Shown here piece after piece: positions 41,538 to 50,190 of a DNA stretch of 64,000 nucleotides; position 1 is the stretch's first letter, and each line of letters begins with the position of its first letter. Source of the DNA: Pristimantibacillus sp052113225 (GTDB lineage: Bacteria; Bacillota; Bacilli; Paenibacillales; Paenibacillaceae); assembly GCF_052113225.1 (NCBI RefSeq), contig NZ_JBFRCT010000011.1, forward strand, positions 62,001 to 126,000, in the 5' to 3' direction. The position numbers were made by a program, and so were the translations under genes. Under the pieces are notes generated by a model that was given only the letters and a program-made list of their open reading frames with translations, made no database searches and had not been told where the DNA came from.

Positions 41538-43103
41538 TTATCGTACGAACAAATCGGCTTGGATCGAGAAGACCGTATCGATCCACTTCATCATTGGCCC
41601 TGGCATTATGCCTAGGGCAACCGTTGCTGCAGCACATATCCAGATAACCACTCCTGTGACGGCGGGCACGGTTACGACATCTTCTTCGTCATCGTTTGAC
41701 CGCATGAACATCTGGCGGATGATGCCGAAGTAGAAGTAATAGGAGATCACGGTACTGACAGCCATGATGGCGACCAACCAGTAAGCCTTCACACTTGCTG
41801 CTCCCAGCAAGATGAACAGCTTGCCGAAGAACCCTCCTGTAATCGGCAGTCCCGACAGGGACAGTATGAAGATCAGCATCGCAGCTGCCGTCCATGGCGC
41901 CCGGTAGTATAAGCCGGAGAAGCCTTTCAGCTCTTCATGTCCCGATGATCGTGCAATAACCGTAACAACAGCAAACGCCCCTACATTCATCAGCAGGTAG
42001 GCAACCAGGTAGAAAGCAAACTCCGAGAAGTTATTGCTATGTATAATCGTGACCGATATCGCAATCGGTACAAGCAAGTAACCTGCGTTTGCTACACCTG
42101 ATAATGCGAGCAATCTTTTCGCCTGCTTTTGCCGCAAGGCTGAGACCGTACCGATCAGCATAGCTGCGGCCGCAATCACAAGTAAGGCGAAAAAGACATC
42201 ATCACCCACCTGATCCTTAGAGCCACCTGACAGGGAAAATGCGCTGCTGTACAAGAAGCGGAATACCGCTGCCAGCGCAGCTCCTTTCGCGATGACCGCA
42301 AGGAAAGCAGAGATTGGCGTTGGTGCACCTTGATACACATCTGGTGCCCAAGCGTGAAACGGTGCAGCGGCGATTTTGATCCCGAAGCCTGCAATCAGGA
42401 AGAAGAAGCCGACGTATACAAGCGCCTTGTAATCCGTAAAAGCCTGCGGAAGCGCCGAAGGGAAGTCGGCCAAGCTGACCGAGCCGGTAACGCCATACAG
42501 ATAAGACATTCCGAACAGGACAAAGGCCGAAGCAATGCCGCCGGTCACGACATATTTGAATGCCGCCTCTGCCGACAAGGTTGACCCCTTCCGTAAGCCA
42601 ACAAGCACATAGCTTGTAATACTGAGCAGCTCCAGACCAATATACAGCGTGACCAAATTGCCGGAGGAAGCCATAATCATAGCACCTGCCGTTGCCGGCA
42701 GCAGCAAATAATAAAACTCGGCTTTATCTGTTACCGCTTCATCCTTCTGCGTCGAGCCAAGCGCCATCAGAACAATCAAGGACGTACCAATAAGGAAAAT
42801 AATTTTTAATAGATTGCCGTAATCATCTACCCGATAACTGGCACCAAGCAGGGAGATCGCTTGACCGGCCTGCGCAGCCTCCTCAGCAGACACTCCTGAA
42901 GGATTCATATCCATCATCCGCCAGATTACAAAACCTAAGGATAACAGCAGGCCTCCCAGCGACAACCAGCCAATAATCGATCGGTTCACCCGCTGCGGCA
43001 GTAGTAAGTCCGTGACAATCAGAACAAGAAACACGGCGGCCAGGATAAGCTCCGGAGCGAGATACAGCGTATCATGCCAAGTCAGCGGTATAAATTCGTT
43101 CAT
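41538..43103 (-). CDS. nuoN: NADH-quinone oxidoreductase-like subunit N
   Basis: A 521-residue antiporter-like membrane subunit of complex I. About 14 membrane segments are present. The conserved TM5 glutamate is in TLYIGLELLSITSYVLVG, and the discontinuous-helix region HAWAPDVYQGAPTPISAF with a following lysine (AVIAKGAALA) is intact. It is the last gene of nuoABCDHIJKLMN, starts 3 bases after nuoM ends, and is followed by the operon terminator. Confidence 0.95.
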   Translation of the reverse strand: MNEFIPLTWHDTLYLAPELILAAVFLVLIVTDLLLPQRVNRSIIGWLSLGGLLLSLGFVIWRMMDMNPSGVSAEEAAQAGQAISLLGASYRVDDYGNLLKIIFLIGTSLIVLMALGSTQKDEAVTDKAEFYYLLLPATAGAMIMASSGNLVTLYIGLELLSITSYVLVGLRKGSTLSAEAAFKYVVTGGIASAFVLFGMSYLYGVTGSVSLADFPSALPQAFTDYKALVYVGFFFLIAGFGIKIAAAPFHAWAPDVYQGAPTPISAFLAVIAKGAALAAVFRFLYSSAFSLSGGSKDQVGDDVFFALLVIAAAAMLIGTVSALRQKQAKRLLALSGVANAGYLLVPIAISVTIIHSNNFSEFAFYLVAYLLMNVGAFAVVTVIARSSGHEELKGFSGLYYRAPWTAAAMLIFILSLSGLPITGGFFGKLFILLGAASVKAYWLVAIMAVSTVISYYFYFGIIRQMFMRSNDDEEDVVTVPAVTGVVIWICAAATVALGIMPGPMMKWIDTVFSIQADLFVR

Positions 43104-43106
43104 CGC

Positions 43107-44738
43107 TTACCCCCCCATCCTACTCGAAAATAACGGTTTGAAAATGCCTTCAACGCTGTATTGAAGCGTATCCGTTAGTACGGATGGGAAACAGCCAAGA
43201 AGCAGGATAAACGCCAGCAGTACGATCATCGGTAAAGCTTCAATCAGCCTTGCATCTTTTACCGCCAGATATCGCTCATCAATAGGGCCAAATGTCGTCT
43301 TCATGGCTGCCCGCAGCATATAAACAGCTGTCAGGATGACACCAAGCACAGAGAATCCGGCAATCCAAGGCTGCGTATCAAACAACCCCAGCAGAGAGAG
43401 AAATTCTCCTACGAAGCCCGACATCCCCGGCAAGCCTAAGGAAGCAAGACCTCCTGCAAGCAGAATCCCCGAGATGAAAGGCATTGATCGTGCAAGCCCA
43501 CCCAGCTCGGATAACGTCGTTGTCTTTGTTCTCTCATACAAACTACCAACAATTAAGAAGAGCAATGCCGAGATCAAACCATGCGATACTAGCTGGAAAA
43601 TGGCGCCCTGCAAGCCAATCTCGTTAAATGCAGCAAGCCCCAGCAGCACAATTCCCATATGACTGATCGACGAGTAAGCGAGTACTAGCTTAAGCTCCGT
43701 CTGGCGGAAAGCGACCAGCGCCCCGTACAGCAGATTAGCTAAACCTAGTGAAGCCAATACAATAGCCCAATCCTTGGCCTGTTCAGGGAATAAGACGATC
43801 CCGAAGCGGATCAAGCCGTATGCCCCCATTTTCAGCAAGATGCCAGAGTGTATCATCACAATCGCCGGATGCGCTTCATTGTGGACCTTCAGCATCCAGG
43901 TGTGGAACGGCAGAATCGGAAGCTTGATCCCAAATGCCACCACAAGCAGCAGAAAAATGACCGTATGCATCGTATCCGACATATGGAATGGATTCATTCC
44001 TCCAACCTGGTCGGGAGCAAGATTCACCCAAGCTGACGGATCTGCCAGATTGCGGAAGATATCCGCATAACTGCCGCTGTATACAAAGGACGAGGTTTCC
44101 TGGTCGATATGGAAGCCTGCCGTATTCACAAGAAGAATAAAAGCAATAAGCATAATAGCGGAGCCAAGACCGTTATAAATGACGAACTGATTTGCTGCAC
44201 GCTCCCGATTAAAATAGCCCCATATCCCAATCAAGAAGTACATCGCAATAAGCGTGATTTCGAAGAAAATAAAAAATAAGAACAGATCTCTTGCCATAAA
44301 TACGCCAAGCACACCAGTCTCAAGAAGGAGGAACCAGGCGTAAAATGCCTTCCATCGCTTTTTCACATGAATGGAGGCAAATGCAGCCATTGCGGTGATC
44401 AGCGTTGTTAGTATAATTAGCGGAAGCGACAGGCCATCAATGCCAACATCATATTGGAACGTTAACGTATAGCTGGTGACTCCATTAGAGGCTTGTGTCT
44501 CCTTGTTAAGCGGAACCTCCACCCAAGCATTCTGTTCCTCGTAAGCACTTCCGCCCTGATGCTTGTCATAATCGGCATAAAGCCATAACGACAGCACAAG
44601 TGGTATAAGTGTTGCGATAATGGCAGCCGTCTGCAGCCATCGGTTACGATGCTTTGGCAGCAGAAGGACGACTAGAAGACCGATAAGCGGAGTAACCAGT
44701 ATAATCGATAAAATCGGAAGATCGGTCAGGTCAGTCAT
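43107..44738 (-). CDS. nuoM: NADH-quinone oxidoreductase-like subunit M
   Basis: A 543-residue antiporter-like proton-pumping subunit. The TM5 glutamate lies in LFLFFIFFEITLIAMYFLIG. The lysine-bearing segment is at KLPILPFHTWMLKVHNEAHP, and the middle block LGLANLLYGALVAFRQTELK leads into LAYSSISHMGI. It begins next to the nuoL stop (no gap) and ends 3 bases before nuoN, indicating one transcript. Confidence 0.96.
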   Translation of the reverse strand: MTDLTDLPILSIILVTPLIGLLVVLLLPKHRNRWLQTAAIIATLIPLVLSLWLYADYDKHQGGSAYEEQNAWVEVPLNKETQASNGVTSYTLTFQYDVGIDGLSLPLIILTTLITAMAAFASIHVKKRWKAFYAWFLLLETGVLGVFMARDLFLFFIFFEITLIAMYFLIGIWGYFNRERAANQFVIYNGLGSAIMLIAFILLVNTAGFHIDQETSSFVYSGSYADIFRNLADPSAWVNLAPDQVGGMNPFHMSDTMHTVIFLLLVVAFGIKLPILPFHTWMLKVHNEAHPAIVMIHSGILLKMGAYGLIRFGIVLFPEQAKDWAIVLASLGLANLLYGALVAFRQTELKLVLAYSSISHMGIVLLGLAAFNEIGLQGAIFQLVSHGLISALLFLIVGSLYERTKTTTLSELGGLARSMPFISGILLAGGLASLGLPGMSGFVGEFLSLLGLFDTQPWIAGFSVLGVILTAVYMLRAAMKTTFGPIDERYLAVKDARLIEALPMIVLLAFILLLGCFPSVLTDTLQYSVEGIFKPLFSSRMGG

Positions 44739-46613
44739 TTACCAAAACCTCCTTCCAACTATAGCCGCGATAATGACAACAAGTCCGATCATGGCCGTTA
44801 AGCCGTAAGTTTGCGTCTGGCCGTTATTCAGTCTGTTCAGCACCCGACTGCCCGCTCCTGCCGCAAGGCCAATAAACCTTACCGCTCCCCCAATGACATA
44901 TTCATCAACGGCATTTAACCCTTTGCCCAGACCACGTACCGGCTTCACAATCGCGACAGTATAAAATTCATTAATGTAATACTGCTTCTCCAGCACATTC
45001 GCCAGCCAAGGCATACGTGCCGAAGCCGCGCCGCGTTCGATACTGCTCTTCCCGTACATGAGCCAGCCGATATAAATACCAAGCACACCGACAGCTATAG
45101 AAGCTACAATCGCTGCCCCGCTGGCATGAGCTTCTTCTGCTCCACCGGTCAGCCATTTGCCAAGCCATCCGTTCCACGGCGTCTCGACAAACCCGGCACC
45201 AACCGATAATACAGCAAGCACAAGAAGTGGAATCGTCATGACCTTAGAGGATTCCCGCACCTCAACCGAATGGGGTAAGCGGGATTTGCCTGTAAATACG
45301 ATAAAGAATAACCTCGACATATAAAGCGCCGTGCAGAAGGCCGCCGCCAATCCAACGGCGAACAAGAATGGATTTTCATCCAAAGCAGTCGCCAAAATCG
45401 TATCCTTCGACCAAAAGCCAGAGAATGGTGGAATACCCGATAAGGATAAGGCACCTATCGCAAACGTCCATGTAGTCACTCGCATCTTGGAGCTAAGGCC
45501 GCCCATCTCATGAATGTTCTGCGTATGAACCGTATGGATGACGCTGCCTGCTGCAAGGAATAGAAGCGCCTTGAAGAAAGCGTGCGTGAATAGGTGGAAG
45601 ATGCCTCCTGTCATCGAACCAAGTCCCATCGCCATAACCATGTAACCTAATTGGCTGATTGTGGAGTAGGCTAGAATTCGCTTTATATCCTTCTGCGCGA
45701 TAGCGATTGTTGCAGCAAATATCGCTGTAAATCCGCCGAAGTAGGCCACCGTATGCATCGCTGCCGCCGAAGCCTCGAAAATATCAAACGTTCTAGCAAG
45801 CAGGAACACGCCAGCCGCTACCATCGTTGCTGCATGGATCAAGGCGCTGATAGGCGTTGGCCCTTCCATCGCATCCGGCAGCCACAAATGAAGTGGAAAC
45901 TGACCTGATTTGCCGATCACACCCATGAAGAGAAGCAGAGCAATCGAGGTAGTAATGCTCATCGTAATCGCACCAGACTGCCCTTCATTAAACACGTTAT
46001 GTATGTTGCTGAAATCCAGCGCATGGCCGGGCATATACCAGAACAGCACGATAATGCCTAGCAATAGTCCGGCGTCGCCAATTCTGGTTACGATAAAGGC
46101 TTTTTTCGCAGCTGCCCGGGCTGCAGGTTTGGCATACCAGAAGCCAACTAGTAAGAAGGAACATACACCAACAAGCTCCCAGAAAATATAGAAGATCAGC
46201 ATATTATCGGACAGCACCAGACCTAGCATTGCAAAGGTAAAGAGCGCCACATAACCATAAAAGACGGTAATCCGCTCATCTTTTTTCATATAGCCTGCCG
46301 AATACACGTTCACCAGAAAACTGACAACCGTCACGATGACGAGCATTAGAGCGTTCAGATTGGTTACTTCGAATCCAATTCGGAACGTCACGTCGCCAAA
46401 ATCAATCCATTTGAAGCTGTTGCTGTAATCCACGGCATCCGAGCCCAGCCTCTCGAAGAACACGAGAAGCGACATCACAAGCGCAGCAAGCGAGCCAATC
46501 GATCCGATCAGCACGCCTGCTTTCCGATAACTTCGGCCAAGAGCCGTCAATAAGAGGAATGCCGCGAGCGGGAAGAGTGGAATCAGCCAAGCCGTTTGTG
46601 TAAAGTGATCCAC
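44739..46613 (-). CDS. nuoL: NADH-quinone oxidoreductase-like subunit L
   Basis: A 624-residue antiporter-like subunit with the long C-terminal lateral helix region typical of NuoL. Conserved segments are FYIFWELVGVCSFLLVGFWY (TM5 Glu), LPDAMEGPTPISALIHAATM, and LAYSTISQLGYMVMAMGLG. The start is GTG at 46611-46613, eight bases after the nuoK stop codon. The C-terminal ~100 residues (~525-624) carry the traversing helix and final membrane segment. Confidence 0.96.
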   Translation of the reverse strand: MDHFTQTAWLIPLFPLAAFLLLTALGRSYRKAGVLIGSIGSLAALVMSLLVFFERLGSDAVDYSNSFKWIDFGDVTFRIGFEVTNLNALMLVIVTVVSFLVNVYSAGYMKKDERITVFYGYVALFTFAMLGLVLSDNMLIFYIFWELVGVCSFLLVGFWYAKPAARAAAKKAFIVTRIGDAGLLLGIIVLFWYMPGHALDFSNIHNVFNEGQSGAITMSITTSIALLLFMGVIGKSGQFPLHLWLPDAMEGPTPISALIHAATMVAAGVFLLARTFDIFEASAAAMHTVAYFGGFTAIFAATIAIAQKDIKRILAYSTISQLGYMVMAMGLGSMTGGIFHLFTHAFFKALLFLAAGSVIHTVHTQNIHEMGGLSSKMRVTTWTFAIGALSLSGIPPFSGFWSKDTILATALDENPFLFAVGLAAAFCTALYMSRLFFIVFTGKSRLPHSVEVRESSKVMTIPLLVLAVLSVGAGFVETPWNGWLGKWLTGGAEEAHASGAAIVASIAVGVLGIYIGWLMYGKSSIERGAASARMPWLANVLEKQYYINEFYTVAIVKPVRGLGKGLNAVDEYVIGGAVRFIGLAAGAGSRVLNRLNNGQTQTYGLTAMIGLVVIIAAIVGRRFW

Positions 46614-46620
46614 GGGTGCA

Positions 46621-46923
46621 TTACCTCCTCATCTCGTCGAATTCATCGATATTGACTGTTCCCCTCGCGCGGAATAGAGCGATCAGCACAGCTACTCCAA
46701 CCGCGGCTTCCGCAGCGGCGACCGTAATCGTAAACAAAGCAAACACTTGGCCGGTAAGCGAAGGAACAACGCCATATTTTGAAAAGGCGACCAAATTCAG
46801 ATTAACTGCGTTCAGCATAAGCTCAATCGATAACAAGACAATAACGGCATTCCGTTTCACGAGCGCTCCATAAAGCCCGATACAAAACAGGATCGCTGCC
46901 ATCGTCAGATAGGATGGAAGCAT
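46621..46923 (-). CDS. nuoK: NADH-quinone oxidoreductase-like subunit K
   Basis: A 100-residue subunit with three membrane helices. The two conserved acidic residues of the proton path are present: Glu in LLSIELMLNAVNL (TM2) and Glu in ITVAAAEAAVGVA (TM3). Length equals the family norm. It starts two bases after nuoJ ends. Confidence 0.96.
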   Translation of the reverse strand: MLPSYLTMAAILFCIGLYGALVKRNAVIVLLSIELMLNAVNLNLVAFSKYGVVPSLTGQVFALFTITVAAAEAAVGVAVLIALFRARGTVNIDEFDEMRR

Positions 46924-46925
46924 CG

Positions 46926-47441
46926 TTAATCAGCTCCCTTCTTCGCAAGTGCGATAGCACCGATAAAAGCGACCGTCAGCAGTACCGACAACAGCTCGAA
47001 CGGTACGACATAACCTGTATACAACAACTCACCGATACTAAATGTATTATCTTCTACCCCTTGCAGCGGCTGCATATCTGGGAAAGTCGTCGTCCGGATC
47101 GCATAGAACAAGATTCCGAACAGACAAAGCGCCGCAATCGCTGCAAGCGTCTCATGGAGCGGCTTTACTGGATCCGCCTTCACTGCCTGATGATTCGTCA
47201 TCATAATGCCGAATATCATCAGAATGGACACCGCCCCTGCGTAGATGAGCACTTGGACAAAAGCGACGAACTCCGCGTCCAGGAGGACGAACATCCCAGC
47301 AAGGCCAAGGAACACCCCTGCCATGGAGATGACCATATGCACCACCTTTTGCAGGCTCACCATAAGAACCGCTCCGATGATCATAATTGCCGAGAAGATA
47401 AAAAAGGCTGCAAACTCGCCATTAAAATCAATATTGAACAA
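46926..47441 (-). CDS. nuoJ: NADH-quinone oxidoreductase-like subunit J
   Basis: A 171-residue subunit with five membrane helices. The TM3 region holding the pi-bulge reads EFVAFVQVLIYAGAVSILMIFGIM, as in the family. I chose the TTG at 47439-47441 because GGAGG lies 11 bases upstream, at the 3' end of nuoI, and the next residues (FNIDFNGEFAAF) suit the N-terminus. The frame continues upstream inside nuoI. Nearly no gap to nuoI suggests coupling. Confidence 0.93.
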   Translation of the reverse strand: MFNIDFNGEFAAFFIFSAIMIIGAVLMVSLQKVVHMVISMAGVFLGLAGMFVLLDAEFVAFVQVLIYAGAVSILMIFGIMMTNHQAVKADPVKPLHETLAAIAALCLFGILFYAIRTTTFPDMQPLQGVEDNTFSIGELLYTGYVVPFELLSVLLTVAFIGAIALAKKGAD

Positions 47442-47442
47442 A

Positions 47443-47892
47443 TTATTTGGCGCCTCCTTTCGCAGGAGCTCCGATGTTATTATTGTCCTGACGTACAAGC
47501 GTGTTATTATCGGTCAGCCACTGTACATCCTTGAAGAGATCATCCCGGCTGAAGGCTGACAGCTCGAAATGATTGGTCATCACAATCGCTTCCGTCGGAC
47601 ATACCTCGGTGCATAAATCACATAAGATGCAAATTTCAAAATTAATATCAAACGTGTCAATCACTTTTACTTTTTTGGTCGGATCGGGATTCGGTTTGCC
47701 CGTCAGTGTAATACAGTCCGTTGGACAAATTCTTGCGCACTGGTTGCAGACGATACAGAGGTCGGGAATAAAATGTTGAATGCCCCGGAACCGGTCCGGC
47801 ATAAGAATTGGCTCGTCGGGATAAGAAGTCGTCACTTTTTTCGATACCATTGATTTAAGCGTCACGCCAAGCCCTTGCACAAGTCCATTCAT
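47443..47892 (-). CDS. nuoI: NADH-quinone oxidoreductase-like subunit I, two [4Fe-4S] ferredoxin domain
   Basis: A 149-residue peripheral subunit carrying clusters N6a and N6b between NuoCD and NuoB. Both binding motifs are intact: CIVCNQCARICP (~54-65) and CILCDLCTEVCP (~98-109). The N-terminal amphipathic helix (GLGVTLKSMVSKK) anchors it to the membrane arm. The ATG has AGGAGG. The 177 bases separating it from nuoH are filled with repeat elements, the only real gap in the operon. Confidence 0.95.
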   Translation of the reverse strand: MNGLVQGLGVTLKSMVSKKVTTSYPDEPILMPDRFRGIQHFIPDLCIVCNQCARICPTDCITLTGKPNPDPTKKVKVIDTFDINFEICILCDLCTEVCPTEAIVMTNHFELSAFSRDDLFKDVQWLTDNNTLVRQDNNNIGAPAKGGAK

Positions 47893-47908
47893 GGCCGAGT
47901 CCTCCTAA

Positions 47909-48068
47909 AAAGAATTGCGAAGCAATTCTTGCTTCGTAAGCATTAGCTTAAAGAATGATCACACAAATAGCCTGAAATAGGCTGTTCGTGATGATTCTTA
48001 CTTCGTAAGCATTAGCTTAAAGAATTGCGAAGCAATTCTTGCTTCGTAAGCATAACCCTAAAGAATTG
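47909..48068. repeat. Repeat elements between nuoH and nuoI
   Basis: A ~34-base unit starting AAAGAATTGCGAAGCAATTC and ending GCTTCGTAAGCAT occurs at 47909-47942 and 48019-48052. A longer shared block (ATTCTT[G/A]CTTCGTAAGCATT and AGCTTAAAGAAT) occurs at 47925-47956 and 47994-48025. Each unit holds a 9-bp hairpin (AAGAATTGC/GCAATTCTT). Between them is a different hairpin, ATCAC...AGCCT/AGGCT...GTGAT (47958-47992). Confidence 0.85.
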
Positions 48069-48069
48069 C

Positions 48070-49083
48070 TTACTTTACGAACAGCTCCAGATACCCCGCC
48101 GTAAGAAACACGTTTAATAACGATACAGGCAGCAGCACCTTCCACCCCAGCCCCATCAGCTGATCGACGCGAATACGCGGGAAGGTCGCTCTGATCCAAA
48201 ATAAGAAAAACACGATAAAGGCGAATTTGAGCAGGAACCAGATAATGCCCGGTACAAAATCAAGGAACGGCGCCGGTGCATGCCAGCCTCCAAGGAACAA
48301 TACTGTCGTTAACGCTGCGATGGCGTACACGTATACATACTCCGACAGCATGAAGAACGCAAAGCGGAAACCGCTGTACTCAACATGATAACCGGCAACC
48401 AGCTCCGACTCCGCCTCTGGCAGGTCAAACGGTGTACGATTTAGCTCAGATACAGCCGCAATGAGAAAGACAACAAAACCAATAATCTGCGGAAGGAAGT
48501 TCCAATCCCAGAACCAGCCGCCAGCCTGCGCATCCACGATATCCCTTAAGTTCAGGCTTCCACTAAGCAGTATAACGCCAACTACCGAGATCACAAGCGG
48601 AACTTCATAGCTGATCATCTGTGCGGCAGAGCGCATGCCCCCAAGAAGTGCATACTTATTGTTGGATGCCCAGCCGCCAAGAACGATGGCTAGTGTCGAG
48701 ATGCCAGATAGTGCCGCATAATACAGCAGGCCGACATTCAGATCAGCAAAATACAGCTTTTCTGTATAAGGAATAACAGCCAATACCGTAAATGCAGGAA
48801 CATAGCAGAGAATAGGTGCTAGGACGAATAGGAGGCGGTCAGCTTTACGCGGAATCGTGTCTTCCTTAATTAGCAGTTTGAATATATCCGCTACCGTTTG
48901 AAGCATGCCCAAGGGACCAACCCGGTTTGGGCCGATCCTAAGCTGCATCCAGCCGATAACCTTCCGTTCGAAATAAATGGCATACGTCACGAAGCCAAGT
49001 ACAACGAACAGGAATACGACAGCCCATAGAAAAATAATAACCGCATCGCTCCAGGTGAGTGAATCATGCAGCCATGCTCCCAT
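48070..49083 (-). CDS. nuoH: NADH-quinone oxidoreductase-like subunit H
   Basis: A 337-residue membrane subunit forming the quinone chamber with NuoB and NuoD. Diagnostic blocks are GWMQLRIGPNRVGPLGMLQT (~47-66) and RTPFDLPEAESELVAGYHVE, then YSG (~210-233), with the acidic loop residues intact. About eight membrane helices are seen. I chose ATG at 49083, which overlaps the nuoD stop as TGATG and stands 10 bases after GGAGG. A TTG two codons upstream is too close to that site. Confidence 0.95.
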   Translation of the reverse strand: MGAWLHDSLTWSDAVIIFLWAVVFLFVVLGFVTYAIYFERKVIGWMQLRIGPNRVGPLGMLQTVADIFKLLIKEDTIPRKADRLLFVLAPILCYVPAFTVLAVIPYTEKLYFADLNVGLLYYAALSGISTLAIVLGGWASNNKYALLGGMRSAAQMISYEVPLVISVVGVILLSGSLNLRDIVDAQAGGWFWDWNFLPQIIGFVVFLIAAVSELNRTPFDLPEAESELVAGYHVEYSGFRFAFFMLSEYVYVYAIAALTTVLFLGGWHAPAPFLDFVPGIIWFLLKFAFIVFFLFWIRATFPRIRVDQLMGLGWKVLLPVSLLNVFLTAGYLELFVK

Positions 49084-50183
49084 CAGCAATCGACCTCCCC
49101 GACCACAATGTCGACGCCGCCGAGTATCGTAATCAGGTTTGTCATCGTCTCACCAACCAGGAGCTTAGGCAGAATCTGCAGATTAACGAATGACGGCCTG
49201 CGGAATTTCAGACGGTAAGGCTCTGCTTTTCCTTTCGAGACGATATGGCAGCCAATCTCACCACGTGGTGATTCAATCCGAACATACACTTCTCCTGCCG
49301 GAGGACGAATGGCGCGTGGTACTTTCCCCATCGTTTCTCCGCCTGAAGGCATTTGCTCAAGCGCTTGCTCTAAGATGCGCAGGCTTTGCCTGATCTCTTC
49401 CAGCCGAATAACATAACGATCATAGCAGTCCCCATTCTTGCCGAGAGGTACATCAAATTCGAAACGGTTATATAAGCTGTACGGCTCCGCCTTACGCAGA
49501 TCCCAGTCTACACCGGTACAACGAAGGTTCGCGCCGGACAGTCCATAATCAATGGCTGTTGCCGCATCATAAGTGCCAATTCCTTTGATCCTTGCGAGGA
49601 AAATCTCGTTTCCGCTTACCAGCTTGTCGTACTCCCGCAGCTTGCCTTTCATGTATGGGATGAAATCCCGTACTTTATCGAGCCAGCCCGGAGGTGCATC
49701 CCACTTTACCCCGCCGACACGCATGTAGTTGTAAGTTAATCTTGCGCCGCTGAGCTCGTTGAAGAGATTAATAATAATTTCACGGTCGCGGAAAGCATAC
49801 AGGAATGGACTCATCGCACCAATGTCGAGCAGGTAAGTTCCCCACCAGACAAGGTGGCTGGCTATTCGTTGCAGCTCCATTACAATGAGGCGCATAAACT
49901 CCGCACGCTCAGGAATCTCCAGATTCATCATCGTCTCCACGGCATGAACGAGTACATAATTGTTCGTCATGGCAGAAACATAATCCATTCGGTCGGTATA
50001 AGGGATAATCTGCGTATAGTTCAGTTGCTCGGCAAGCTTCTCGGTTCCACGATGCAAATAACCCATAACTGGCGTTGCTTCCGTGATGACTTCTCCATCC
50101 AGTTTAACTACGATACGGAAAACGCCATGCGTGCTGGGATGTTGAGGACCGACATTCAACAGCAGTTCTTCGGTACGAATCAC
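49083..50183 (-). CDS. nuoD: NADH-quinone oxidoreductase-like subunit D
   Basis: A 366-residue 49-kDa-type subunit that lines the quinone site. The N-terminal LLNVGPQHPSTHGVFRIVVK and the GYLHRGTEKLAE block are conserved, as is DYVSAMTNNYVLVHAVE. Start is GTG (MIRTEELLLNVGP), 11 bases after GGAGGTG at the end of nuoC. It ends overlapping nuoH by one base. At 366 residues it is the short form usual for Bacillales. Confidence 0.96.
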   Translation of the reverse strand: MIRTEELLLNVGPQHPSTHGVFRIVVKLDGEVITEATPVMGYLHRGTEKLAEQLNYTQIIPYTDRMDYVSAMTNNYVLVHAVETMMNLEIPERAEFMRLIVMELQRIASHLVWWGTYLLDIGAMSPFLYAFRDREIIINLFNELSGARLTYNYMRVGGVKWDAPPGWLDKVRDFIPYMKGKLREYDKLVSGNEIFLARIKGIGTYDAATAIDYGLSGANLRCTGVDWDLRKAEPYSLYNRFEFDVPLGKNGDCYDRYVIRLEEIRQSLRILEQALEQMPSGGETMGKVPRAIRPPAGEVYVRIESPRGEIGCHIVSKGKAEPYRLKFRRPSFVNLQILPKLLVGETMTNLITILGGVDIVVGEVDC

Positions 50184-50190
50184 GCTTCAG

